Shown: piece after piece, positions 8,963 to 31,200 of the stretch
Layout: each line of letters opens with the position of its first letter
Position numbering within the stretch: the first letter of the stretch is position 1
DNA from: Nematostella vectensis
Lineage: Eukaryota > Cnidaria > Anthozoa > Actiniaria > Edwardsiidae
Length of the DNA stretch: 64,000 nt
Reading direction: 5' to 3'
Assembly: GCF_932526225.1 (NCBI RefSeq)
Contig: NC_064041.1
Coordinates: forward strand, 11,390,813-11,454,812
Notes under the pieces: generated by a model
What the model saw: the letters and a program-made list of their open reading frames with translations, nothing else
What the model was told of the DNA's origin: nothing
The model's database searches: none
Position numbers and translations under genes: made by a program

Positions 8963-11385
8963 AAAATTTTGTGGCCTGGTTCTCACACGAGGTATGGCCC
9001 CTCGTGGCGAAGATTGTAGAACTTTCGCTCTTAATTGCTTGAGCCTCTCATTTCTGGATTCCGGCATCGATTCCCGGTTCCGAGAGTTCCCATAATTGTG
9101 GTTTTGCTTAGTTTTCCGCTGTTTCGGTTTAATTAGGTTCAAGATCACAGCATGGGGCGTAGAAGGCGCCGACTCTCGATCAAAGACATCATAGCCGAAT
9201 CTTCGCGGTGATGTAATGTTGCGAAGAAACCGCAACTTCGATAATTGCCAACCAACTAATTCCACAAAGCAGAGTACGGTCGTATCTTTAATTGAGAGGT
9301 TTCACCGCCAATATATGTATTGCTATCGGTCGAACCCTCGGTAAAAGCGGATACCCGCAACGATTGTCGGGCCGATTGTCGGTTATGCAAGCTGCGATTT
9401 GTCGGGCCGATTGTCGGCTATGCAAGCTGCGATTTGTCGGAACACTGCTTCGGTGTGAAGAGAAAATTCGGGCCCGACACCGAGGTCAGCGAATAGACAC
9501 CAAATCGGACCGACAAATCGGCATGAGTCAAACTTACTCCAACCTTTCGCTGAATCGAGGTGATCTTATTCGAAACAAAAACCTTTAAGATTTTTTTTAG
9601 AGAAAACGATATGAAGCCGCATCTGATTTCTATGAGTTTATTGTAAATTCGGGCGACGAAAAAAGCGAGTGGCAATCAAAGCTTTTTAAAGGAGTCTTAA
9701 CTTAATTAAAAATATATTCTATTGAAATATTTATTTTCGTAATACGCTGTTAATGGGCATACTTGCGAGCATCTATCAGCGAAATAGCTACTTATGATAT
9801 CCTTGGATAACTTTGCTGTATGGAAGAAACTGACAACATAGGTCAATCACCAAGAAAACCAATTGCTCGCAAGCAGTCCTAAGAACCTGACAAGAACACT
9901 AATAGGTGATAAAATAATAGGAATGTGTGAAGTGAATAAAAAGAAAATGCATAAGAAGTTATTAATCCGCCATTGAAAGACGTTAAATACAGAGAAAAAA
10001 AATGACGTTTGAATTATTGTAATTGCCTCCTTCTTGAGAGATTTCAGGATAGACTATCGAGGACTATGTAATGTTAACTTGAAAATGGGGGCGTTAAGGA
10101 GCCAGTATGTATATTACCCTACAAAAGGGCAAAGTCCATAGAGTTTCATATTTACTTAAAAAAGCTTTCATGCTCTCTAATAAGCAGAACAAAAAAATAG
10201 TTCAATGAATTTATAAATAACTTCAGCAGTGATATTTATAGAAGCGGATTGTATACAGGCTATATCAGTCCTTTGAAAATTATTTTATTGTATTTTTCCC
10301 CACCTCCATGCGCGCGAAGAAGAAGGCTTGTTTTTGCGTAGGTGTGACACGCCAATTTGTCGCAAAAAAAACCCGGCGGAAGAAGGCATATTAAATTATT
10401 AAATGATGGATTCACAAGTATAAGCAAAACTAAACAAAAATAAACTCCAGAAGCTGATTCTAATATTAGATTAAAAGCATTTGCTGGTATTTTAAACGGA
10501 GACGAAAAAAAAATAACGAATCTTCAATAAGGGATGATCATATTAAGAACTATTAGCTGGAGATATCGAGCTTGAAAAACAGAAAAGGAAAATACAGCTG
10601 TTCTAATTGGAAAAGGTGACAGAATTTTAGGGAAATCAATGAAAAATTGAATTGTTTTTCGAAGGCAACTCAAACAATTGCGAAATAAAAGATATTGTTG
10701 ATCATGGCATTCATCGGAAAATAATAATAGTAGGCAACACAAAGAATTGTGGAAAAATATTGGTGAACAAGGCATTCATCGGAAAAACATAACAAGTACA
10801 GAATTAGATAAGCCATTAAACAACGTAGTAATATTCAATAGAAAAAAAAACCTTAGCAAAGCAACACCATCATAAGAAATTATAAAAAAGAATAAGCAAT
10901 ATGAAATAAAATGTTACGCAAAACAAATTTTTTTTTAATAGAAGAACGGTTGCCTGAGAACTACGTTTTTTTTGGTAGATCACGACTCAAAATCTAGTCT
11001 AGAGGCTAGAGGGAAAATGCAAATAAGCGCTCTGTTCAAGCTAAGCGAAGAAAACAACACTTTCGGGGCTGTTTCAAGTATTGCTTCTATTTTCAGAACA
11101 CTTACAGAGCAAATATAATACTTTTTAAATCATATAAATCTTGAGCTATTTTTGTAACTTTAACAGGAAACCCTTTGAGTGTTGCTGTGCTTTGATTGGT
11201 TGTGCGTCAATATATCGCTCTTCAGCAAGCCAACCATGACGTCATGCGTTCTTTTCGTCAAATAAAATTTCTTCGAATGCAACAAGAGCACAGATCTAGT
11301 CGAATCAATCGCACACGCGTCAAAAGCCGCGGGACAAAAAATCACGTAAATTCAAACAAGATTTCTGTCGGATTTTCTGCATTAA
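8963..11385. other. intergenic, no gene recognised
   Basis: AT-rich DNA. A short tandem duplication of 'gggccgattgtcgg..tatgcaagctgcgatttgtc' lies at about 9368-9440. I see no convincing exon. Any 5' non-coding exon of the PDZ gene would fall in the right part. Confidence 0.5.
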
Positions 11386-11478
11386 GAGGCTTCATCATGT
11401 CAGCTTGAATTTGGGGTAGAAAATATAAATCTTGCGGATGAAATATTGGAACCAACTTTACGAGATTTAGTATCAAGC

Positions 11479-14400
11479 ATGGAAAAACAAATTGGATCAA
11501 GTCGCTTGCAGGCAAGTGTTAACGGCGAGTCATACCGAAGAGAATGCAAGTTGTACTCGCCTTACAGGGCTAAGAGTCTAATGGAACTATCAGCTGAACA
11601 TAAGAATAGTTTCTCTGCAAGCATGGGAGATTTATCGCTGATCAATAATTCCAGTTTTTATCATCGAAGAAGCGTGATGTTCGAAGAAGACCTCTCGGCC
11701 CATGAGGCCATATTACAACGTGCACGCAGTAGATTCCGTGAACTAGAGCTGAAATACCCAGACATCTTCAAGAAAACCACTCCAAGGAATTCTAGTTTTT
11801 TCGGTGCTAATGGAAGGAGTTCAAGTGTACAAGGGATGCATCGCGTTGGATTAAAAACAGCGTCTAATAATGTGCGCTTTGCTCGATCTCACGTCGAGTT
11901 AGAAACCGATCACCAACGAAACCAAAATTGGACCCATTTGAGCGAGGAGTTTTCCCTTCGGACAAGGAAAACTAGACCTCCGCCATTATCACAAGCGATA
12001 AGATCGAGCCACCTGGAAGGCAGTTGCGATAGCGCGTTCGATGAGATTGAATCAACAACGGCCAGGATCACCCCAGATCGAAGCCCGAATAATGGCTGCG
12101 AGCCAGGAAAAAACTCTAACCTTTTCCTGTACCCCGGGGACAGTCTAGAATCCGATAAGGACAGTGGTATTTCCACGGATCGACCGTTTATTCCACAAGC
12201 GCGCGTTGTACGAGCAAATCGACCAGTAACTTTGGCCGTTGATTCTCGTCTCCCCGTATCGAAGTCGCAAAGTTTATCTACATTGGACACGAATGATGAA
12301 GGAAGAGACGTACGCGGGGTAAGCGCGAGGTCTGCTGTCGATAGAAGAGGGATTTTAAAGTCAGCAGCTTATAGGAATCAGGGGATCAAAACTGGCAGTT
12401 TAGATCTCCCTCACGCTTCCAGCGGTCCCTATTCCAAGCATACACATTCAAATCGCCGCTCTCGCCATGGAAATCAAAACAAATCAGGTTTGTATATATT
12501 AGCGCACTCAAGCGTAAAACGATGTAAAACGTATTTAAAAATTTATCTCGGGTAATTTGTCGCAGAAAATGGCACACTATAATGGCTTCCCCGTCGTTGG
12601 CAATTTACAGGAAATATGATGTCAGTCGAGAGAATTCTTTCTTTACGCCCACACAATAATATTCTTCTGCCGCTATCAAAAACATCTGCATCACAGATAG
12701 CCTAGACGACTATGGGGAGAAACTTCCCCAAAAAATATTTTGTGGTCCGAACAGATGACTTTATCAAATTAGCGGGAGCATAACTTTGACATAGTTGCAT
12801 AGAAAATCCTAGAGGATTTCAACCAACATTTTTTTTTCATTACGAAAGATATTTCATAGTTGAGAACTCGGAATTTTTTCAACTCTTTGTTGAATTTTTC
12901 TAGCTTGAGTATCAGGCGATTTTATTTGTCAAAAGATGGAGAAGTAAAAGCTTCCTGATATATACTTCTCATAGGATACAATAAAATGGCCAGACACCCG
13001 ACCTAGAATTTTTTATGTATTATTTTTGATACCCTAGTTTCTTTTATTTTTCTATCGTTGTAATGAAGGGGGTTTGTTTTGACAGATAGGTAAAATGCGG
13101 AAATGGGTGAGCTATTCAAAATCAAATTTTAATGGAAAATAAATATTGCAAGCTTGTGCTACGTGTTAGAATAACAGATGATATTGCAAAAATAGACTAT
13201 ATAGATGTGGCTTTTTCATTTTGCGCAACATTTTTTTCTTCTGAAAATCCATTATCGGACCATCTGATAGCGCTATATATACATACTTTTCGTAATTAAA
13301 ATAATGTTGCGAATTCTTTATAATAAAATAATTTTCTGTTGGTAAGACATAACTTAAATACAAAATATGTTTTTTTTTTCATATAAGATAAAATAGCCGT
13401 TTTTATAATAAAGACGGCTAAGACGTCTAGATGACCTTAGGACGTCCTTAACTGGTAGCGTAAAGTCGAGAAAAAGTGCAGACGACTTTGACGTCTGACG
13501 GCTAAGACGTCTGAAATCAAGGGCGTCAAAACGATGCCCTAATAATAAGCACTGAACAAATAGTTGGCCCTTAACCCCCCCCCCCCCCCCCCCCCCACCA
13601 CCACCACATAAAAAATACCTAAGTAAAAATCGTAGAAAAACTAGCAATAAACTGCCGTGCATACGAAAGTGACACTAATTTATTTCATTTTTCATGGGCC
13701 AACTTGATAGTAAGGTTCTGTTCTCATTACTGCCTTCTCATTGCCTAATTTATCTTTAGCTATATGACTATTTAAATTATGTCAAATAACTGAGTAATAA
13801 AACGATCCAGTATATGTTTTGGACAGATCTTGGATTATTTTACAAAACGGTTTTGATCGGGCAGAGCTTAGTTTTATTAATAAATGATCATAAAACACAG
13901 AGAGACAAAAAATATTTTGGTTCAAGGCAATCCTACTAGGAAGTGTTTGAGACTAAATCTTAATACAATGGTTTTAAAGCAAACCTTTTGTGGGTTATGC
14001 TATATTTATAGACCCCAAAGAAATAGGCTTGCCATTCCCATTTTAATTTTGTTGCAGTGAATTGAGTGATGCCTTTTAAAAAGAATAACAAATGATGCCT
14101 TTTGTCTTTTAGTATTTTGTTAAAGCAATTGATCTTTATGATCAAGTCCTTAAAGACTGGTATAGAAACATTATCTTGTCAAATTTTCCGAGCTAAAAAT
14201 AGTGTCTTTGAGCTATTTTAAACCATAGCAGATGCTCTTTTAGATTTATTTTTGCCTTTGCAATATCAACTAGAAGTTTTTTGCTCTTAGTCTCCAGGAT
14301 TACCACAATCTTTTCACAATTTACAAACGGTACACTATCTGTTTTTTTTTTTTCAATGTTTAATCAGTCAAAAACCTATTAACACCACTTGTATTATTTT

Positions 14401-15240
14401 GTAGAGATATACCAACGTATGAGTCAATACTCTAACTATGGTAGCCAGGATGAAGGTACCAACTCGGATGCAGAGACTATCTATAGTACACAGAGTGAAG
14501 TTCTTGCTCGTCACCATCTGTCAGCAAGGCAACAGTTCTTGAGCACATATAATCTAGACAATGAAAGCTTTGAAAGTATTAAAGCCAACAGGATACAAAA
14601 AGCAAAGAGTCTACCCAACTTGGATTATGAGGGTTCAACATTTGATCAAGCCCCAGGTTTTAGGAGTGAGCAGGTGGATTTCAGTAATGCAAAGAAAAAG
14701 AAGAAGCGTATTCTGCAGCGATTTGGAAGAAGGTCTGGACTTTACATTGTTAATGACACCCCGGAATTGGACAAACCAAAGCTTCCAGCAGGGAAAAAAC
14801 AAAAACTCAGTAAAAAGCTCAAGAAGAAAAAGTCAGTAGATGCTGCAAGGCATATCACAGAGTCCACCAAGGACTGGTTCGATCATACTACAGCTGTGAG
14901 TAGGCCTACAGGAGGCCAGAGTCTTGGGAGAGTTGTAACAATGAGAGAGGACATTGGTATGGCTTATGAGATTGAACTACAGAAGCCGGACAATGGTTTG
15001 TTTGGATTCTTTATCCAGAAAGGTTACAAACAGTTTAATAAAGGGATCTTCATCAGTCGTATAATGGACTCGTCATCTGCAAAGTTTCTTGCAGGACTTC
15101 TTAATCCAGGTGATGAAGTACTTGAGATCAATGGACAGAGCACAAAGACTAAGACTACAGCCGAGGTCCATAATATCATGGCAAGCTCAGATAGACTTTT
15201 GCTTACAGTTATGCCATACACAGGACGGAAAGACTGGTAG
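11479..15240 (+). CDS. PDZ-domain protein, two coding exons
   Basis: Model: 11479-12487 and 14405-15240, 614 residues. The donor g|gtttgt after ..GNQNKS is phase 1; the acceptor ttttgtag restores the frame as E-IYQRMSQYS. The start is uncertain: 11479 is the first in-frame ATG, but the frame stays open upstream to a stop at 11383, so an upstream exon may join near 11400. The N-terminal half is disordered, with a conserved-looking helix (HEAILQRARSRFRELELKYP) and DSGIST and SKSQSLST serine motifs. A basic stretch (KKKKKRILQRFGRRSG, KKLKKKKS) precedes a single C-terminal PDZ domain (about the last 90 residues) with carboxylate loop GLFGF, then GIFISRIMDSSSA, LNPGDEVLEINGQS and LLLTVMP. PDZ domains bind C-terminal peptides, so a scaffold role is likely. 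I cannot name an orthologue. The intron holds a run of about 22 C at 13577-13598. Confidence 0.85.
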
Positions 15241-17600
15241 ACAGGCAGTGGTCAGAAATACAGACATTATTATGACACAAGGCAGATGTAACAGTGAAAC
15301 ACCCAAGGGGAAAATAATAAACAGGCTATATATATATTTAACCCCCTTCAAAAAAATATTCTATTCCCTGGAGGGTCTCTTCTCTGAATTGTGTTTCAAA
15401 TGTTTTGCTGTTCTGCTTGGTAGAGATCAGAGAAAGGCACACCTGCTAGAAGTAATTTGATGTAAGGTGTATCACTTTACTCTAGATGTCAGGGCTCTAG
15501 TATGTATGATACAAGTGGTACTTGCTTTTCAATCACTCCCTTTCACAGATCTTTCTTTAGAAACAAGCGACACAGAAAGCTCTACAAAGTTGGGTAGATG
15601 TAGATGGATGCAGAGTAATTGGCAGGCTATAGATTTTTTTTAAATAAAATTGCTGTGGGTATCTTTTTTGGGGGTGTTGTCACATTTTGCTAAAAGTGTC
15701 ATGTCATCATCAATCAAGGACTCATATCTAAAATCTGCATTTTTTTTATACACCACTGTTAAAGCCAGTTATTGGTTTTGTGGTTAAATTATTTCTTGGA
15801 TGGGAAAAAAGAAAAGATTTTGGTGGTGATATCAAATATTTTTGTGTATATAAAACATGTTTGGCATTAAACATTAAACAAATAGAAGCACTAAAAGGTA
15901 AAAGTTTTATTTATCAATATTGCAGAACAGTGCTGTAAGGTTATTTTAGACAAAAAAAGTAACAACCTCTTGGTAGGAGGATGTAAAATATTTATTTTAC
16001 CTCTGGATTGTTGACAAATAAATGAAATTCAATGAAGAGATGGGTAATTTTTACTGTCTAACAAGAAATTGGTCATTCATAAAATATGATCTTACTCATG
16101 AAAATTTTAAATCAAAAAAGTTGTTTATTCAGGGAGGGGATAATGAGTGTGATAAATAAGAGTTCTGTATTTAAAAATAAGTGCATGCAGTTTGCAAATC
16201 CTTAAACATTTGTATTATCAAAGGCTGCTGTTTTTTAATTTTCTAGGTGTTTTAACTAAAATGGCTACAAAGGGGAACAGTCTCCTGCAGGTATTCTCTT
16301 ATACTGATCCTAGCTCTAACCAAGTTTCAAAAATACTTGTTCCATTAGCTGTACTTGATGGCTCATATTCACCATTTTAAAGGGAGTTAACACAAATGAT
16401 TTAAAACAAAGACTCCATAGTCTTTTCTAAGTGCATGACAAACTGAAGAGGGAGATTATTGAAGGAAATGCAGCATATTAGGAGGATAAGATTATGAAAT
16501 ACAGTAAACAGCATTTACACAAAAGGCAATAAGATCAAAATATTTATAGAACTGAGCATAATTTTTAATCCCAGCCGCTCATACTACAAGTCCAAAACCA
16601 ATAACATATTCATGTGAATTATTTTTTTTACTTCAGGTCTCCTTCTCTTTAATCTCTTTCATTAATAATTCTCAATTAAAATATATATTTTTTTTTACAA
16701 AAAAAATGTTACAGCTGTGAATTTCAATGACAAGCTATGACACAGCAGAGGGTTAGAGCTGTCAAGTTATTGTTATTATCTCAAAGTAAGGGATTGTGTT
16801 TATCACAAATGCAGTAATTTTATAGATGCATTAGCTATAACCCTTATACAGCAGAGTCAAGGTAATAGATAATGGCTATTTGAGTCCCTGTTATCATCTC
16901 AATGAAAGGGACTGTGTCTATCATAAGGTGCTTATTTTATGGATGCATGAAAGGATAAATTACTTAGGATTTTGGCTCAAAGAGGTGGGGCTAATCGCAG
17001 AGAGGGGGGTAGTGAGAGGGGCTGGTGGCTTACTACAAAATCTCATTTTCTCTGTTTTTTTTTTTGGCATTGTATGTAAAACATGCTATACGTTGATTGA
17101 AAATGACATTTAGTGTCCCTTAAAAATCAAGCAATAATTACTTATATTTGCACTATTGGAAAAGTGTTTTATATTTTTTCATTTTTCTTAGGAGGGAGAT
17201 AGAAAGGAGGCTTATTTGAAAACATTTGCTCTAGATAGGGGAGGCAAGGGGAGGCTTAAAAGAGACAGGGGGCTCAATACAGAATCTTTTACAGTATACT
17301 TGGCCTTGGGCTTAATTTAACTTTGTTTAAGTTAATTGTTAATTTAAGTACTGTTCATTTAAAGGAATCAGAATCTATCGCAACTTCATAGTACAACAAC
17401 CTCTCAAATGTTCACAGCTAGAACAAGACAAACTTAATTAATCCTTTTATAAATAACAATATGATCTCAACATTACCATAAATATTATGTACAATTAAGG
17501 TATTTTGTTGGTTGAAATCTTAATATTGGTCGAAGTACTTTTCTTTTAGTGTGGTATGCTATTTCACGGATGCCCTTGAACGTACTTAAACTCTTTACAG
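15241..17600. other. PDZ-gene 3' UTR and intergenic DNA
   Basis: AT-rich sequence after the PDZ stop. AATAAA at 15643-15648 and 16017-16022 are candidate polyadenylation signals for the plus-strand gene. The right part should include the 3' UTR of the converging WDR47 gene. No further exon seen. Confidence 0.55.
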
Positions 17601-17614
17601 CAAGTAGTGTCTCT

Positions 17615-26849
<9,235 letters not shown>

Positions 26850-28216
26850 ATTGGTAAAAGAACCTTGCCAAATGACGGTGTAAAAGTCGAATTTCAAATT
26901 AAGTTGTGGGAAATTCTAACTTGAACGACAACAGGCGTACAACCGCTGGCGACCAAACCCATAAAATAACCTTGCCCATTTTAAGATATCTTTGGTTTGA
27001 CCGCGTCCTTTCACTCAAAGCTCCTCGAGTGTTGGTTCTAGATCCATATTATGTAAATTTGAGTCTCATTTGGCCGCAGAGTTTGTGGAATTTGGCGACT
27101 TTTTGTCGATAACAATAGAATCGTAACTAGTAAATAATGAATCTGGCCGCGCTGAATTTCGTATTCTACGCATGCGCATTTGATCCCGCAGGCAATCCCG
27201 TTAGTCCCGCGAGAAGACAGGGTGACCAAATCAAAAACAACACACACTTTTTGATTACCAGCAAAAACACAAGCAGAAATTTCAAAGAAAAAGTGCGAAA
27301 CACCTGAAGAAGCAAAGCGCTAACCCATTCTTTATCTAGTGCTTCTTTGATTTAAAATAAACCCTTAAGATAAAAGCTAAAAAAGGCAAAACGTTTCAGG
27401 ATAAAAAATGTCAAAAATTCATCATTTTGCCACTTTTCAGATATTCTACTACGATTATGAATATAACCTTGCAGATGACGAAACAAAGAATGTGGTGGAA
27501 GACTTGGGAAATCACAAATTTTTGTATTTTAAATGCATGGAAATTTTGACAAAATGGGTTACATTCACCAACAATTTGTGACTTTGTAACAGATTAACGC
27601 AAGAGAATGAGTGTACCTAATCCACTTTAAAAACTGCAATATTTAATTAAGAAAATTCCATTGTATTGCTGTAGAATATGGATAATTATTTTTTTCTTAA
27701 CTGAAAAGATGTTTCTTTTCAATATTCAAGTACAAACACTTTATTTATTTTCTATTTAGTTGCTTTCAACATGCTACAAAATAAAAAAAGGAACATAGGG
27801 GAAGCAAACTCAAGGTCCCATTGTACAGCCTTCTCAAAAAGTTTTTAGGAGCAGGTTATTGTTAGATCTGAGGTGGTTTGGATGCCCACTAACAAAACAA
27901 AAACAATAAATATTCACAGTCTGTATGGAGACAGACAAACATTCTGAGGAGGCAGCTTGTTGAGAAAATGCATAGTAGCACACCCCCAAAAACAGTACTG
28001 GCACATCTAGGGGTACTCTTTAATAGACACACCAATGTACAGTAAAATAAAGATACCATTCTAAAAATATGTAAAATGGAGACTCCTTACCCTGATTTTT
28101 GGAGAGGCACTGGCCCAAGGGGGGAGGGGGGGGGGGGGTAGCTCCCACTTTTCCATATGGCATCCCTCACTCATAGCCAACAACTGGTTCATTGGTGTTT
28201 AGGGTAATAAAAAGCG
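26850..28216. other. WDR47 5' flank and DAXX 3' intergenic region
   Basis: The part near 26850-27300 should hold the minus-strand WDR47 promoter; it includes an NRF-1-like palindrome, acgcatgcgcat, near 27170. The rest is AT-rich with a G-run near 28125. No exon seen. Confidence 0.45.
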
Positions 28217-28222
28217 TTTATT
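28217..28222 (-). terminator. polyadenylation signal of DAXX
   Basis: AATAAA on the minus strand about 80 bases after the DAXX stop codon. Confidence 0.6.
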
Positions 28223-28298
28223 CAACAATAAATGTAACAGATAATTCATACCCCATTACATGCAGAAAAAAAGGAGAATCAATTGGAGAGAAGAATGT

Positions 28299-31200
28299 CT
28301 AATCATCATCATCTGACAAGACGATAATAGCATTCACAGATTTCTGCTTAGGACTATGTCCATTTGGAACTCCATTTAGTTTAGAAACACTTTTAAGCTT
28401 TGAAGTAGACTTTGGACTTTGTTGAGGGCTGTTCATGCCAACGTTGGCCAAACCATTACCATTGGTATCTATGCCAGGCTTTTGATTTATCTGTCCATTG
28501 CACTGCTTCTTATTTCTAAACAGCTCTAATGGTGAACAGTACATTCCTGGACTACTACCATGACTGGAATAATATTGTGATTGGTCATCTGTAAAAGTGT
28601 TTACAGCCAATAATCTTTGTCCTGAGGTGTTTAGCTGCACCTTTGCTGGACTATTACCATGACTGGAATTATGTTGTGATTGATCACCTCTAGAAGCCTC
28701 TACAAATGGTGAACTTTGTCCTGAGGTGTTTACCTGCGCCTTTCCGGGACTATTACCATGACTGGAATTATGTTGTGATTGATCACCTCTAGAAGCCTCT
28801 ACAAATGGTGAACTTTGTCCTGAGGTGTTTACCTGTACCTTTCCGGGACTATTACCATGACTGGAATTATGTTGTGATTGATCACATCTAGAAGCCTCTA
28901 CAAATGGTGAACTTTGTCCTGAGGTGTTTACCTGTACCTTTCCGGGACTATTACCATGACTGGAATTATGTTGTGATTGATCACATCTAGAAGCCTCTAC
29001 AAATGGTGAGCTTTGTCCTGAGGTGATGCGATGCACCTCCACTGGATTGATATTGTTACCATTAGCTGTTCTTTGACCTTGGAAAGACTCTTCCCTGCTT
29101 TGTCCAAGTGATGGACATACATAATTGGGAGAACTATGTCCCAGTTCAGAATTGTCATGCTGTGAAATATTGAGATTCTTTAGACCATCAACTTTTGAAA
29201 CAGAAGGCTCTGCAGCCTTTGCTAGCCCTTGTTTTTTCAAGAGCTCTGCTATTTTTCTGTCTAGTTTTCCTCGGTTCTTTTTCAGACTTGGGACTTTTAT
29301 AACTGTGTTATCAAAATCCTTAGAAAAACCATTATCATGTAAAATAGAACTGTCCTGATTATCACCTGTTAATCCTTGGTTCATGCTCAGACTTGGGACT
29401 GTGTTTTCAAAATCATTAGAAAATCTTCCCTGATTATCACTTGTAAAACTGTCTTCACAAACTTTAGAACCAGAGGCCTGACAACCATTGACTTGAGAAC
29501 GATCTACTGATTTTCTTGCTAACCCTTGCTTTTTCACAAGTTCTGAGATTTTTCCCATCAGTTTTCCTTGATCCTTGTTCAGTTGTGGGATCTTAAGAAA
29601 ATATTTCTTATCGGATGAGTTATGCTCGGAAGTAACATCGTTGTCTGGTACAACATCTTTGTTGGAGATACCAAATGCTGGCTGGTCAATAAATGTTTCT
29701 TGCAAGGATGCTTGAGGCTTTGAAGTAGCATCTTCAACTGAGTCTAAATCAATCAATAATTTCTCCACTTCACAAGAAGAAACTTCTTGTGAGTTCTCTA
29801 AAACTGGAGTACTTCCTTTGTTTCTTTCCTCCTTATTTCCTCTGCTGTTATCTCCCTCAGCTGAAATGCTACAGGCATAAGTGATATTATCACTTCCTCT
29901 TCTTTCTTGCTGGCTCTTTTCCAAACATGCTTGAAGCTGTGATTGATCAATATCTAGTGGCTCTGTCTCCGAAATACTACATGAAACATCTTCAGCTGAG
30001 TCAAAATCAATATCTACTGAGTTCTCCTCTATATGGACAAAGGACTCTTCGCTAAGTTCTTGTGAACTCTCAAAATCTAAAGAGCTTTCTTTGTCTCTTT
30101 GCTCTTCCCTCCTCTTCTTCTCCTTTTTCCTGGCTTTAACGCTATCATCTGTGTCCCCACTCTCCCTTCTTCTTTTCTTCCTTTCCTGGTTCTGCTCATT
30201 AAGGGGCTCACCGTCTGAGTCATCGGACAGCAACCCACTTGATGTAGAGGGCGCCCCGTTGTATCCTTCTATTCCATGCATCCTGCCAAGATGAACATAC
30301 TTTCGAAAAACCTCGTTCAAGGCGCTTTCCCCCCTTCTCTTGTTGTCTTCTAACTTCTGCAGTAATATGTGGTCATCCAAAGCAGGATCCTTACTTGGCT
30401 TGCAACTGTCAGTCAAGTGACAACCAAAATTATACGCAAAGTCCTTCTTTCTCTTTTTCTGCATCTTGTTACCGATGTCAGTAAAGATCTCATTAGCAAG
30501 TTCGTCTTGGACAGAAGCTGAAAACTTCAGCTTGTGTTTCTTTACAGCATTGCTGACAAGATTACGGATGTCGAAAATATCTGGAAATGTTGTTCTGTTT
30601 TTGAGGAATCTCTTGACAGCACGATCAATCTGGGGAACACCAGTGCTTTTACACTTCACTTCCCTTTCGACAACCCTCCCTGTATTGGTTGGGCGTCTCT
30701 GGAGAAAACATATCTTGTTCCAAATTTCATTGCACTTTTCTTCAAGTTTCGACTTCTTAATATAAGAACTGTGTCCATGTTCCATTTCCTCAAGGGAAAG
30801 TTCAACTAGATCTAGCCTTTTAATTTCCTCATCATACATTTCCAGCTTTTTTTCCAACTTGGCTATTGCTTTCAGCTTTTTAGCATGTCTTTTTCTTCTT
30901 TCTTCTTTGCTCTCACTTGTATTCTGGGGTTTGCCTTCCTTCCCTTCGCCATTCTTTTCTGTATGACTTTCTTTCGATTTCAAACTCGATGGTGTTGAGT
31001 CATCGTCCAGAATAATAATTTCACAGTCCCTGTCCGCCTCTTTGCTTGTTCCAGGGACAGAAGTTACATGCTTTATCGTAGATCTGCTACCCGTGTCTTG
31101 TTTACAATTTCCAAAATCCCGCGCAAACGTGTTCTTTTGCGGGATAATCGATCGCTTCCGTTCTGGCGGTTCATTCAATCTATTCCCAGAAGTGCAAGGT

